The notes beneath the pieces were generated by a model, which ran no database searches, was not told where the DNA came from, and was given only the letters and a program-made list of their open reading frames with translations. Source: Niabella sp. (lineage in GTDB: Bacteria > Bacteroidota > Bacteroidia > Chitinophagales > Chitinophagaceae). From it: a stretch of DNA of 64,000 bases. Location: assembly GCF_030150205.1 (NCBI RefSeq), contig NZ_JASLGT010000020.1, positions 62,001 to 126,000 of the forward strand, in the 5' to 3' direction. The position numbers and the translations under genes are program-made. Of the stretch, positions 41,698 through 50,259 are shown piece after piece (the stretch's first letter is position 1; each line of letters starts with the position of its first letter).

Positions 41698-42717
41698 CTA
41701 TTTAGCCGGCCATTTGAAAACAGCGGGTTGGATGTTTTTATACCAGCTGGTTGCTGCAGGAAGCTCCGGGTTGCAAGCTGCAAAGATTTGCTCCGGTGTG
41801 TATTGCTCCGCTTCGGAAGCGCTGATATCCCTGGCCCAGGGCGCCCGTTTAGAGTTGGCCATTCCCGGTCCCTGGCTGCCGTATTCGCCGTAGTACACTG
41901 TTTTTTCATTATCGGGGTTGCCCCAGTTATGCCATCCCTCCGGGGTAATGGCGGCAGGCATTGCACAGTGAAGGAATACTGTTTTGGCATATGCCCGCCA
42001 CGGGCGGCCCAGGAACAGTTTTTTTACGGAGGGGTCTGCCAACAACCTGCAATGCGTAAATACCAACCCGTACTTTTTCCCTTTTGTAGTGCTGGCAGCC
42101 GTAACATATGAATTGGACTTCGCTTTAATAATACAATGGCTGTAAAGAGCCGTGGCCGGTCCAAAAATAAAATCCGTGGTACCCTCAATATAACAGTTCA
42201 GAAAAAATTGCCGGGCCGTTTCACCCCCGTTAAAAATAGTGTCCTGGTTACCGATAAACCGGCAGTTCTTAAACATAGCCTGGTCTGCATCTACATATAG
42301 TGCCAGTGCCTGGCCTACCGGACCTGCGGCATTTACAAAGGTGATATTTTCTGCGGTAAAGCGGTTTCCGGATATTTTAGCAGTATAGGAAGTGAATGTA
42401 GTCAACGGGCCCTTACCCGAATAATCATCGTAAGTAATAATTGTGCTGTCTACACTTTCTCCAATAAAACTAACATCTGTATTATTTGCCGGCAGTTCGA
42501 TTTTTTCGTTATAAACTCCGTTCCGGATATAGAGGGTTATCGGAGCCAGAGGATATCCGCGCATGGCCCGGATCGCATCCTGGATCTTGGTGAAGTTTCC
42601 GCTGCCATCCTGCGCTACGGTAAAAATGTATTGATACTTTTCAGGATTTGCTGTCTGACTGAATGCCGGAACGATGGCAAAACAGCCTAAAAGAAATGCG
42701 GTAATAATGGATTTCAC
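41698..42717 (-). CDS. Pectinesterase (carbohydrate esterase family 8)
   Basis: Starting at GTG 42717 the protein has a signal peptide (KSIITAFLLGCFAIVPAFSQ) followed by the CE8 beta-helix. Active-site segments are GNQDTIF (catalytic Asp), GTTDFIFG (catalytic Asp) and LGRPW (substrate-binding Arg and Trp). It removes methyl esters from pectin in the periplasm or outside the cell. The frame continues to 42846 through a basic segment before the signal peptide, which is probably not translated. It neighbours lacI and uxuA, which fits pectin use. Confidence 0.88.
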   Translation of the reverse strand: MKSIITAFLLGCFAIVPAFSQTANPEKYQYIFTVAQDGSGNFTKIQDAIRAMRGYPLAPITLYIRNGVYNEKIELPANNTDVSFIGESVDSTIITYDDYSGKGPLTTFTSYTAKISGNRFTAENITFVNAAGPVGQALALYVDADQAMFKNCRFIGNQDTIFNGGETARQFFLNCYIEGTTDFIFGPATALYSHCIIKAKSNSYVTAASTTKGKKYGLVFTHCRLLADPSVKKLFLGRPWRAYAKTVFLHCAMPAAITPEGWHNWGNPDNEKTVYYGEYGSQGPGMANSKRAPWARDISASEAEQYTPEQIFAACNPELPAATSWYKNIQPAVFKWPAK

Positions 42718-43025
42718 GTCAAAATTATTTGGTGGCTGCTGATAAGTATGGGCTGGCAGGTTTGGGTATTTGCTGGCGGGTGGGGGCCGCTGCCGGTGTT
42801 GGGATCTCTCCTTTTCCCGGTTCCGTATGGATCGTTCCCTGGCCATCAGTCAATGTGCCTGTCAGGTCCCGTAAAAATACACGGTATAAAAGACGCCTTT
42901 TTTGCATATGTCGAATTGAAATGACTCAGATCCCAAAAGGGGAAGAGCGCCGGGGCGCAAACCTCACAAATACAAGGTAGGATTATTTCCCAAAGGGCGA
43001 TCTGTTCTGCAGGGCAGTATTTACG

Positions 43026-43047
43026 CAATCGTTGCCGGTAACGATTG
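43026..43047. promoter_or_regulatory. Probable LacI-type operator
   Basis: The 22-nt sequence has arms CAATCGTT and AACGATTG around GCCGGT and is palindromic except for one central pair. It lies 42 bp before the lacI start and in the 372-bp gap between divergent pectinesterase and lacI genes. Its length and central C-G step fit LacI-family operators. The rest of the gap shows no gene. Confidence 0.7.
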
Positions 43048-43089
43048 TATAATATAGAGTATATTCGCCTACTGTTAAGATATGGATAT

Positions 43090-44127
43090 ATGAAACTCAA
43101 TGCCATCACCATAAAAGACATAGCCAGGGCACTTGGACTATCTGCTTCCACGGTTTCGAGGGCATTGCGTGACAGCTATGAGATCAGTGAGGAAACAAAA
43201 AAAAAGGTGCGGGACTATGCCAATGCGAATAAATACCGTCCCAATCTTGCGGCATTGAGCCTGCGAAAAGGCAAATCCCGGTCGATCGGGGTTATTGTAG
43301 CAGATATTGCCAACAGTTATTTCAGCCAGATCATCGCCGGTATTGAATCGGTTGCCAATGAAAAAGGGTATAATGTAATCATTACACAAAGCAAGGATTC
43401 TGCGGAGCGGGAGCAGATGATCGTAAATGACCTCACCTCGCGGTCTATTGACGGACTGATCATTTCACTGGCGGCCGGAACAACTGATTATTCGCTGTTT
43501 GAAGAGATGATTGAACGGAGCGTCCCCATCGTTTTTATTGACCGCATCGCCGAAAATATTGAAACACATAAGGTGACGGCGGATAATTTTACCGGTGCCT
43601 ATAATGCTGTTCAGCACCTGGCACAAAACGGGTATAAAAAAATAGCATTGATCGCCAACAATAAAAATCTTTCCATATCCAGGGAACGGATTGAAGGGTG
43701 TATGAAAGCGTTTGAAGAGCTGGGACTGGAGCAGGATGCAAAATGGGTGCAGTTTTGTGCTGCAGGCGGGTCGGATGACCGGGAGATTGAAAAAGTAATT
43801 GCCTCATTGCTGAATATGAAGAACCGGCCCGATGCGTTCCTTACCTTGTCGGACACCCTTTCTTTAAAAACACTTCGCATCCTGAAGCAAAAGCAGGTTC
43901 GGATTCCTGAGGATATCGGCCTGATGGGATTTTCCAACTTCAATAACTCCGAATTGCTGGATCCGGCCCTTTCCGTGATCTATCAACCTTCTGTGGAAAT
44001 GGGCAGTACGGCTGCCAAACTGTTGCTAACCGACATTGAAAGTAAGCGACCCGTGACGGATTTTACCAAACAGATGTTATCAACCCGCATCATTACACGA
44101 AAAAGTAGTGCGCCTGCACATTTATAA
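43090..44127 (+). CDS. LacI family transcriptional regulator
   Basis: From ATG 43090 the 345-residue protein has the LacI headpiece (AITIKDIARALGLSASTVSR, then the hinge region YRPNLAALSLRKGKS) and a periplasmic-binding-like effector domain (IGVIVADIANSYFSQII, DGLIISLAAG, PEDIGLMGFSN). Because uxuA follows by 47 bp and a pectinesterase gene is divergent, it probably senses a hexuronate or related sugar acid. The operator at 43026-43047 suggests control of itself and the pectinesterase. Confidence 0.9.
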   Translation: MKLNAITIKDIARALGLSASTVSRALRDSYEISEETKKKVRDYANANKYRPNLAALSLRKGKSRSIGVIVADIANSYFSQIIAGIESVANEKGYNVIITQSKDSAEREQMIVNDLTSRSIDGLIISLAAGTTDYSLFEEMIERSVPIVFIDRIAENIETHKVTADNFTGAYNAVQHLAQNGYKKIALIANNKNLSISRERIEGCMKAFEELGLEQDAKWVQFCAAGGSDDREIEKVIASLLNMKNRPDAFLTLSDTLSLKTLRILKQKQVRIPEDIGLMGFSNFNNSELLDPALSVIYQPSVEMGSTAAKLLLTDIESKRPVTDFTKQMLSTRIITRKSSAPAHL

Positions 44128-44133
44128 ATCGCT

Positions 44134-44141
44134 TATTTTTG
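44134..44141 (+). promoter_or_regulatory. Putative uxuA -7 box (TATTTTTG)
   Basis: TATTTTTG lies 33 bp before the uxuA ATG. It is flanked by AATCGC (44127-44132) and GCGATT (44143-44148), a loose inverted repeat sharing AATCG/CGATT with the operator upstream of lacI but with wider spacing. Confidence 0.4.
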
Positions 44142-44174
44142 GGCGATTCAGTATTTTTAAACGATAAAAAGAGC

Positions 44175-45353
44175 ATGAAACAAACGCAAAATGCCATGAT
44201 CCATACCATGCGCTGGTATGGGCCCAATGATCCTGTTAGTTTAAATGATATAAAACAATCCGGCTGTACCGGTGTGGTTACAGCCCTGCACCATATCCCG
44301 GTAGGCGCCATTTGGGAGATAGAAGCCATCAACAAGCGAAAGGAGGAGGTGGAAGCTGCCGGACTTACCTGGGAGGTGATTGAAAGCCTGCCCGTACATG
44401 AAGATATTAAAAAACAGAGTGGCAATTTTGAGCAATACATCGAAAACTATAAGCAAAGCCTGCGTAATGTGGCGGCCTGTGGCTTGCAGGTGGTAACGTA
44501 TAATTTTATGCCTATCCTCGATTGGATGCGCACCGATATTCATTACACCGTTGCAGACGGAAGCAAGGCGCTCCGTTTTGAAAAGGCGGCATTTATAGCC
44601 TTTGATGTGTTCCTGCTGAAACGTCCGGGAGCAGAAGGCGACTATACCGCAGCCGAACTGGAAAGTGCAAAAAGCTGCCTTGAAAAATTAAGTGAGGCCG
44701 ATAAAGAAACCCTGTACCGCAATACCCTTTTAGGTTTGCCGGGAAGCGAAGAACGTTTTACGGAGGAAGAGATCCTGAAGGCGTTAAAAACATATGAAGC
44801 CATTGATGCGCAAAAATTAAAACAGCATTTATTCTATTTCCTGCAGCAGGTGGTTCCTGTAGCGGAAGCCCTGGGTTTAAAAATGGCCATTCATCCCGAT
44901 GATCCGCCCTTCCCGATCCTGGGATTACCCAGAATTGTTAGTACGGAAGCCGATGCGCTGGAACTTATCAATGCTGCGCCCTCACCGGCAAATGGTCTTT
45001 GCTTCTGTACCGGTTCTTACGGCGTGCGTGCAGATAACGATCTGGCCGGAATGGTGGAGCGCCTGGGCGATCATATTCATTTCCTGCATTTGCGTAGTAC
45101 GAAACGGGATGAAGCCGGTAACTTTTTTGAAGCGGACCACCTGGATGGGGATGTTGATATGTATGCTGTGGTTAAAGAAATTGTAAAGACCATGCACCGC
45201 AGGAATGTATCCATCCATATGCGTCCGGATCATGGCCACCAGATGCTGGATGACCTTAAAAAGACGACTTACCCGGGTTATTCGGCGATTGGGCGGCTGA
45301 GAGGACTGGCGGAATTAAGAGGTCTTGAGCTGGGAATTCAGCGCAGCATTTAA
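44175..45353 (+). CDS. uxuA: Mannonate dehydratase
   Basis: From ATG 44175 the 392-residue protein has the UxuA pattern: MRWYGPNDPV at the N-terminus, VTALHHIPVG, MAIHPDDPPFPILGLPR, and RPDHGHQM near the C-terminus with metal-binding His and Asp residues. It converts D-mannonate to 2-keto-3-deoxygluconate in glucuronate breakdown. It is preceded by the lacI regulator and followed by a strong terminator. Confidence 0.95.
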   Translation: MKQTQNAMIHTMRWYGPNDPVSLNDIKQSGCTGVVTALHHIPVGAIWEIEAINKRKEEVEAAGLTWEVIESLPVHEDIKKQSGNFEQYIENYKQSLRNVAACGLQVVTYNFMPILDWMRTDIHYTVADGSKALRFEKAAFIAFDVFLLKRPGAEGDYTAAELESAKSCLEKLSEADKETLYRNTLLGLPGSEERFTEEEILKALKTYEAIDAQKLKQHLFYFLQQVVPVAEALGLKMAIHPDDPPFPILGLPRIVSTEADALELINAAPSPANGLCFCTGSYGVRADNDLAGMVERLGDHIHFLHLRSTKRDEAGNFFEADHLDGDVDMYAVVKEIVKTMHRRNVSIHMRPDHGHQMLDDLKKTTYPGYSAIGRLRGLAELRGLELGIQRSI

Positions 45354-45374
45354 GCAGCGTTGATTTTTTTATAG

Positions 45375-45426
45375 AGATCCTTTCCCGGGAAAAATAGAGT
45401 AAAGACCGGGAAAGGATCTGTTTTTT
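45375..45426 (+). terminator. Intrinsic terminator of uxuA
   Basis: A perfect 14-bp stem (45375-45388 with 45406-45419) with a 17-nt loop is followed by six T (45421-45426). Confidence 0.9.
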
Positions 45427-45518
45427 ATTGCACACCGGCCCACAGCTTCAGAGCACTACCGCGGTTAATGACCGTTTTCAACGATTATATCCGATTTTTG
45501 TATCTTCATTAATAAGGT

Positions 45519-46193
45519 ATGAGAGCTTTTTTACTGGAAGATGATAGCGTTTTGTCGTCGGAGATCTTGTTTTATCTCAAAGCCCATGGTATAGACTGTG
45601 TGGCAGCGGCTGATGGAAAAACGTTCCTGGACCGGGCGTTTAAAGAACAGTTCGATGTTTATCTCCTCGATATTAATGTACCCCTGATCAACGGGCTGGA
45701 TGTTTGTAAAAAAATACGTGAACAGGATGCCGGAACGCCCATCATCGTTATATCGGCCTATGATGATATCCTGGAAAAAAAAGAAGCCTTTTTGCGCAAT
45801 GCGGATGACTACCTGGTAAAGCCGTTTGTACTGGAAGAGCTTTTACTGCGCATCCATTCCCGGCTTCGCAGTGCTGCTCCAAAAGAAAATAGTTCCCGTA
45901 TTGTAATCGAGGACCTCGAGATTTACCCCGACGAGTATAAGGTGTTCAGAGCCGGGCAGGAGATTCAATTGACCCAGAAGGAATTTCAGCTGCTGGTATT
46001 ACTGGCAAAGGCAAACGGAAGAACACTCTCCAAACAATACATATCAGATGAGGTTTGGCAAAACCAGTTTCAAACCACTCATAATACAATAGAAGTGTAT
46101 ATTAATTTCTTAAGAAAAAAAATTGACAGGCAGTTCGACGTAAAGCTTATTCATACCCGCCCGGGGTTCGGCTATTACCTGAAACCGGTTTAA
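45519..46193 (+). CDS. OmpR-family response regulator, probable metal or stress response
   Basis: The 224-residue protein has a receiver domain with acidic residues EDD (7-9), phosphorylation site Asp51 (VYLLDINVP) and switch Lys in DYLVKPF, and a winged helix with the THNTIEVYINFLRKK recognition segment. The kinase gene follows with no gap. The efflux operon downstream has four TTAAG repeats at 11-bp steps, the kind of site this family binds, so it probably controls that operon (CusR/CzcR-like role, inferred). Confidence 0.92.
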   Translation: MRAFLLEDDSVLSSEILFYLKAHGIDCVAAADGKTFLDRAFKEQFDVYLLDINVPLINGLDVCKKIREQDAGTPIIVISAYDDILEKKEAFLRNADDYLVKPFVLEELLLRIHSRLRSAAPKENSSRIVIEDLEIYPDEYKVFRAGQEIQLTQKEFQLLVLLAKANGRTLSKQYISDEVWQNQFQTTHNTIEVYINFLRKKIDRQFDVKLIHTRPGFGYYLKPV

Positions 46194-47579
46194 ATGACAT
46201 TAAAAAGAAGGATAGCGCTTAGCTGGAGCATTGCTTATTCGCTGCTTTTTGGCGTGCTGATGGTGATCATCTATTATGCCTTTTATGATTTCAGGCGGGA
46301 TGAGTTCCGGCAGAATCTGAAGGACAAGTCGATGGTGACGGCCCATTTTATTGCCAAAACGCCCGATTTTATAAAAGGTGTTCCGCAGTTTTTAAGTGAA
46401 TCGGATGATGGGTTATACAAAGAAGAGATCCTGATCTTTAACCAGGATAAAAAATTGCTTTACAGTACAGTAAAGGACGAAAGTGTTTCCTGGGATGCCA
46501 ACCTGCTAAAGGAGCTGGATCTGAAAAATGAAATTTATGTAGAAAATACAACGCCGGAGTATTTTGGTGTGCTGGTTAACATTGAGGATCAGAAGTTTTA
46601 TATATTAACCAGTGCTGAGGATGTAAACGGACGCTCTAAACTTCGTTTTCTTGGTTATATCCTGTTGCTCACCTATGTGATCAGTACTGCTGTGGTTTGG
46701 CTCAGTAGTTATTTCTTTGTACGGAAATTGCTGAGCCCCCTGGATCAGCTAACGCAGCAAATAACGGATATTACCGCACACAACATCACGGAACCGGTGC
46801 CGGAAAAAGGATCCAATGATGAAATTACGGTATTGGCCCGTTCTTTTAATACAGTAATGCGGCGTATTAATGATGTGTTTCAATCACAAAAGGATTTTAC
46901 ATCCAGTGCCGCGCATGAAATCCGCACCCCGTTAACCCGTATTGCCTTTCAGCTTGAAAACTTAAAATACCAGGAGGGACAATCGGAACAAACAAGGCAT
47001 ACCATCACCAATATCATCAAAGATGTACACCAGCTTTCGGACCTGACAAGGTCCCTGTTACTGCTTTCAAAATTTGACAAGGAGAATATCAGCAGTATTT
47101 ATGAAACCGAACGCATTGATGAGGTCATCTTTAATGCTTATGAACAAACATTAACGCAATACCCGGAGCTGAAAATGGATTTTACCATTGTTACGCAGGA
47201 TGAGAAAGAACCGGTACTTCTTATAAGCGGCATTCGCTCATTGCTGGAAATTGTATTTATAAACCTGTTGAAAAATGCAGCGGCTTATTCCATAACATCG
47301 CAGGTAACCGTTACCATCACGGAAACCGATGAATGGATAGAAGTAGATGTGTGCAGTTATGGCTCCCTCCTTCGGGAGGAAGAACAGCAGCGTCTTTTTG
47401 AGCCGTTCATGAGAGGCAGCAATGCTCAACATCTTGCCGGATCAGGCCTTGGCTTGCCCATTGTGAAACGGATCATTGATTACCATAAAGGGCAGATCCG
47501 TTATTTGCCGGTTGCGCCCGATCAGAATATTTTCAGGGTCCGGTTTCCTTTGCAGGTATCAGCTACCAGCCTTCAGTGA
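46194..47579 (+). CDS. Sensor histidine kinase with HAMP domain
   Basis: The 461-residue protein has two membrane helices (about 8-30 and 152-176) around a periplasmic sensor region, a HAMP segment, a HisKA domain with phospho-acceptor His241 (SAAHEIRTPL) and an HATPase domain (N box FINLLKNAAAYS, G2 GSGLGLPI). The G1 box, normally D-x-G-x-G, reads CSYGSLLR, so the usual ATP-binding Asp is missing. It begins right after the regulator stop codon and precedes the RND efflux genes. Confidence 0.9.
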   Translation: MTLKRRIALSWSIAYSLLFGVLMVIIYYAFYDFRRDEFRQNLKDKSMVTAHFIAKTPDFIKGVPQFLSESDDGLYKEEILIFNQDKKLLYSTVKDESVSWDANLLKELDLKNEIYVENTTPEYFGVLVNIEDQKFYILTSAEDVNGRSKLRFLGYILLLTYVISTAVVWLSSYFFVRKLLSPLDQLTQQITDITAHNITEPVPEKGSNDEITVLARSFNTVMRRINDVFQSQKDFTSSAAHEIRTPLTRIAFQLENLKYQEGQSEQTRHTITNIIKDVHQLSDLTRSLLLLSKFDKENISSIYETERIDEVIFNAYEQTLTQYPELKMDFTIVTQDEKEPVLLISGIRSLLEIVFINLLKNAAAYSITSQVTVTITETDEWIEVDVCSYGSLLREEEQQRLFEPFMRGSNAQHLAGSGLGLPIVKRIIDYHKGQIRYLPVAPDQNIFRVRFPLQVSATSLQ

Positions 47580-47793
47580 TTAGCCACCAGTTATAAGTTG
47601 ACATAACATCACATCCCGGAGCTAGTCTTCTGATCCTGTTTTTTTGAGATTTGAATCTTTAGCATTTAAGTTATCAGCCATTAGTGATTGATGTCCTGTT
47701 CTGAAATTTGTTTCTTGGGATTTGGACCTTTGGCATTTAAACGGTTAGCCATTATCCAATGCCCGCTAACAACTGGTTGTTCCGCCCCGTTTT
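47580..47793. repeat. Intergenic degenerate repeats
   Basis: Two 40-nt copies (47644-47683 and 47715-47754) match at 31 of 40 positions and share GATTTG, GCATTTAA and AGCCATTA. No gene is seen here. The style resembles other degenerate A/T-rich words between genes of this window. Confidence 0.65.
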
Positions 47794-47837
47794 TTAAGCA
47801 GATTTTAAGCTAAACTTAAGGCGGCTTTAAGACCCGT
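47794..47837 (+). promoter_or_regulatory. Four direct repeats of TTAAG at 11-bp steps
   Basis: TTAAG begins at 47794, 47805, 47816 and 47827, exactly 11 bp apart, ending 31 bp before the TolC-like gene. OmpR/PhoB-type regulators bind tandem repeats with 11-bp period, so this is the probable binding site of the regulator at 45519-46193. A near-match to the -7 box (CAATTTTG) lies just downstream. Confidence 0.7.
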
Positions 47838-47867
47838 GTTTCAATTTTGCCCTGAAACAGATCATGT

Positions 47868-49109
47868 ATGCGGGGATTATTATTTTTTGCAGGATTAATG
47901 GCAGGCATTTCGGGTTTTAGCCAGGAGAAAATGACCCTGGAAACCTGTGAGGCTGCATTTTTGAAAAACAATTTGTCGCTCCTGGCGCAGCAATATAATA
48001 TTAGCCAGGCAGATGCCGATATTGCGCAGGCGAAAATCTGGGACTTGCCCCAGGCGAGTTTCCAAACCAATCTTTATAACCCGGAAGCCCATAAGGCCTT
48101 TGATTTGAGCAAAGCCAACAGCCTGTCTGTTCAGCAGCTATTATACCTGGGCGGGAAAAAAAAATATGAAGTAGCCTATGCCCGCAGTAACAAGGACCTG
48201 GCTTTGCTGGAATTTGATCAGCTGCTTGCGGAACTAAAGGCCCGGTTGTATGAAACCTACTACACGCTGCATTACGAGGAAAAAAAGCTCATCGATATTA
48301 ACACACAGCTAACGTATATGACCGATCTGCTGGATGCTTTTAAAGTACAGACGGCAAAGGGCAATACGGCCCTGAAAGAGCAGGTGCGGTTACAGGCCAT
48401 GGTGGTACAGCTTAACAATGATAAGATCGGGATCGTAAACACTATACTGCAACAGCAGCAGCTCCTGAAAACGTTTACCGGTTCACAGGAAAACATTCAT
48501 ACGGCCATCACGGATAATGAGGACAGTGCCCTGTTGGCGCAACGTCCGTTAATGCCCCTGGATGAGCTCAAACAACAGGCATTGGCGCATAATGCTGATT
48601 ATCGCTATTCATTAAAAAATATTGAAGCCAATAAAGTAAATGTGAACTGGCAGCGCTCACAGAATGTGCCGGACCTTACGCTGGGCGGAGAATGGGATCA
48701 GCTGGGCGGCGCCTTCCGGAATGAGGTAAATCTTACCGTAGGCATTCCCATTCCGCTTTGGAAACGGAACAAGGGCAATGTTACAAAGGCGCAATACCAG
48801 GTAAAGGAAAGCCAGGCCAATAGTGATATGAAGAAACTGGACCTTGAAACTTCCGTGGAACTGGCGTATCAAACCTGGCAAAATCAATACAATCAGTATG
48901 CTGCGGTTAAAACGGAAGATTTGCAAAACCTGCAGACCGTGCATGCAGGAATGCTGGCCAACTTTAGAAAAGGAAATGTAACCCTGGTTGATTTTACAGA
49001 TTTTATGGATAGCTATCGCCAAACCATCCTGCAAATGTATGAGATGAAAAAACAACTCATGATTGCCGCACAGGAATTAAATCGCTTAACACAATCAAAA
49101 ATATTTTAA
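47868..49109 (+). CDS. TolC-family outer-membrane efflux protein (CzcC-like)
   Basis: The 413-residue protein has a signal peptide (MRGLLFFAGLMAGISGFSQ) and two similar halves of long amphipathic helices with barrel strands, e.g. SVQQLLYLGGKKKYEVAYAR and LTVGIPIPLWKRNKGNV, the latter a typical CzcC/TolC turn. It would form the outer-membrane channel of the tripartite pump. The adaptor gene starts 2 bp after its stop. Confidence 0.9.
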   Translation: MRGLLFFAGLMAGISGFSQEKMTLETCEAAFLKNNLSLLAQQYNISQADADIAQAKIWDLPQASFQTNLYNPEAHKAFDLSKANSLSVQQLLYLGGKKKYEVAYARSNKDLALLEFDQLLAELKARLYETYYTLHYEEKKLIDINTQLTYMTDLLDAFKVQTAKGNTALKEQVRLQAMVVQLNNDKIGIVNTILQQQQLLKTFTGSQENIHTAITDNEDSALLAQRPLMPLDELKQQALAHNADYRYSLKNIEANKVNVNWQRSQNVPDLTLGGEWDQLGGAFRNEVNLTVGIPIPLWKRNKGNVTKAQYQVKESQANSDMKKLDLETSVELAYQTWQNQYNQYAAVKTEDLQNLQTVHAGMLANFRKGNVTLVDFTDFMDSYRQTILQMYEMKKQLMIAAQELNRLTQSKIF

Positions 49110-49111
49110 GA

Positions 49112-50203
49112 ATGAATCGCGTATCGATACTGCCGGCACTGGTGATGATCTTATTGGTGTCTTGCGGACAAAAAGAGAACCAGAAGGAACAGACTATTAT
49201 TAAGGGATTTGAGCTTAGTGATGTAATGATGCGCTCCACCACAACAGAGGAGGTGCACCGGCAGCCCATTGAAACGGAAATGAATTTTTTTGGAAAGATT
49301 GCCGCCGATAAAAACAACTATATCGATGTGTTTCCGCTGGTAGGAGGCAACGTGATTAGCGTAAACGTGGAGCTGGGCGATTTTGTACATAAAGGGCAGG
49401 TGCTGGCAACCATACGCAGTACAGAAATGGCCGGTATGCAGAAAGACATCAGTGATGCTAAAACGGACCTTGCTGTGGCACAAAACAACCTACGGGTAGC
49501 ACAGGAAATGTATGAAGGAAAACTGAGTACGGAGAAAGAAGTCCTGGAAGCGCAGAGCCAGCTTACAAAGGCGCGCGATCAGTTAAAAAGAGCCGAAGCC
49601 GTGGGAACCATTTATAATATCCGTAATGGCAATATTTACTCCGTGGTAGCGCCCATCAGCGGGTATATTGTGCAGAAGAATATTAACAAAGACATGCAGC
49701 TGCGGAGCGACCGGTCCGATAATATTTTTGATGTGGCCAATACCTCCAATGTATGGGCAATGGTGAATGTAAACGAAGCCGATATCGATAAGATCGGTTT
49801 GGGAATGAAAGCAGAGGTAGCCACATTGAGCTATCCGGATAAAAAATTTTTTGGAAAGATTGATAAGATCTTTAAAATCATTGACCCGCAAACCAATGCG
49901 ATGCAGGCCAGAGTAGTGCTGGACAATGTGCAGGGACTGTTGATACCGGAAAGTAAGGCCACTATTAAAGTGTTTAATACCCAGGACAGCACTGCTTTTG
50001 CGGTACCCTCCCAGGCGGTCATTTTTGACAATAACAAGAATTATGTGGTTCAGTTCCTTTCTCAAAATAACCTTAAGATACGGGAGGTAAAAGTATTGCA
50101 GCAAACCGGTGCCGTTACCTATATCTCCGAAGGGTTAAAAGAAGGAGACCGGGTAGTGACCAATAACCAGCTGATGATTTACCGCTCGCTCAACGATCAG
50201 TAA
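49112..50203 (+). CDS. RND efflux periplasmic adaptor lipoprotein (CzcB/CusB-like)
   Basis: The 363-residue protein has a lipoprotein signal (lipobox LLVSC, Cys18), a lipoyl-like domain split by an alpha-hairpin (VELGDFVHKGQVLATI and VVAPISGYIVQ), a beta-barrel domain (NVWAMVNVNEADI) and a membrane-proximal domain ending in ISEGLKEGDRVVTN. It links the inner-membrane pump to the outer-membrane channel. No N-terminal metal-binding His/Met tail is obvious. Confidence 0.92.
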   Translation: MNRVSILPALVMILLVSCGQKENQKEQTIIKGFELSDVMMRSTTTEEVHRQPIETEMNFFGKIAADKNNYIDVFPLVGGNVISVNVELGDFVHKGQVLATIRSTEMAGMQKDISDAKTDLAVAQNNLRVAQEMYEGKLSTEKEVLEAQSQLTKARDQLKRAEAVGTIYNIRNGNIYSVVAPISGYIVQKNINKDMQLRSDRSDNIFDVANTSNVWAMVNVNEADIDKIGLGMKAEVATLSYPDKKFFGKIDKIFKIIDPQTNAMQARVVLDNVQGLLIPESKATIKVFNTQDSTAFAVPSQAVIFDNNKNYVVQFLSQNNLKIREVKVLQQTGAVTYISEGLKEGDRVVTNNQLMIYRSLNDQ

Positions 50204-50259
50204 ACAGGACTGCTGAAGATACAATCATGAATGAAATTATTGAATAAATACGGGCGCGA

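Noticed and set aside
42720..42727. TAATTTTG as the pectinesterase promoter box
   Set aside because: It ends only 2 nt before the chosen GTG start, so transcription would begin inside the gene. It is probably a chance A/T-rich match.
42718..42846. Pectinesterase N-terminal extension to 42846
   Set aside because: It would place about 43 very basic residues ahead of a good signal peptide. GTG 42717 is preferred.
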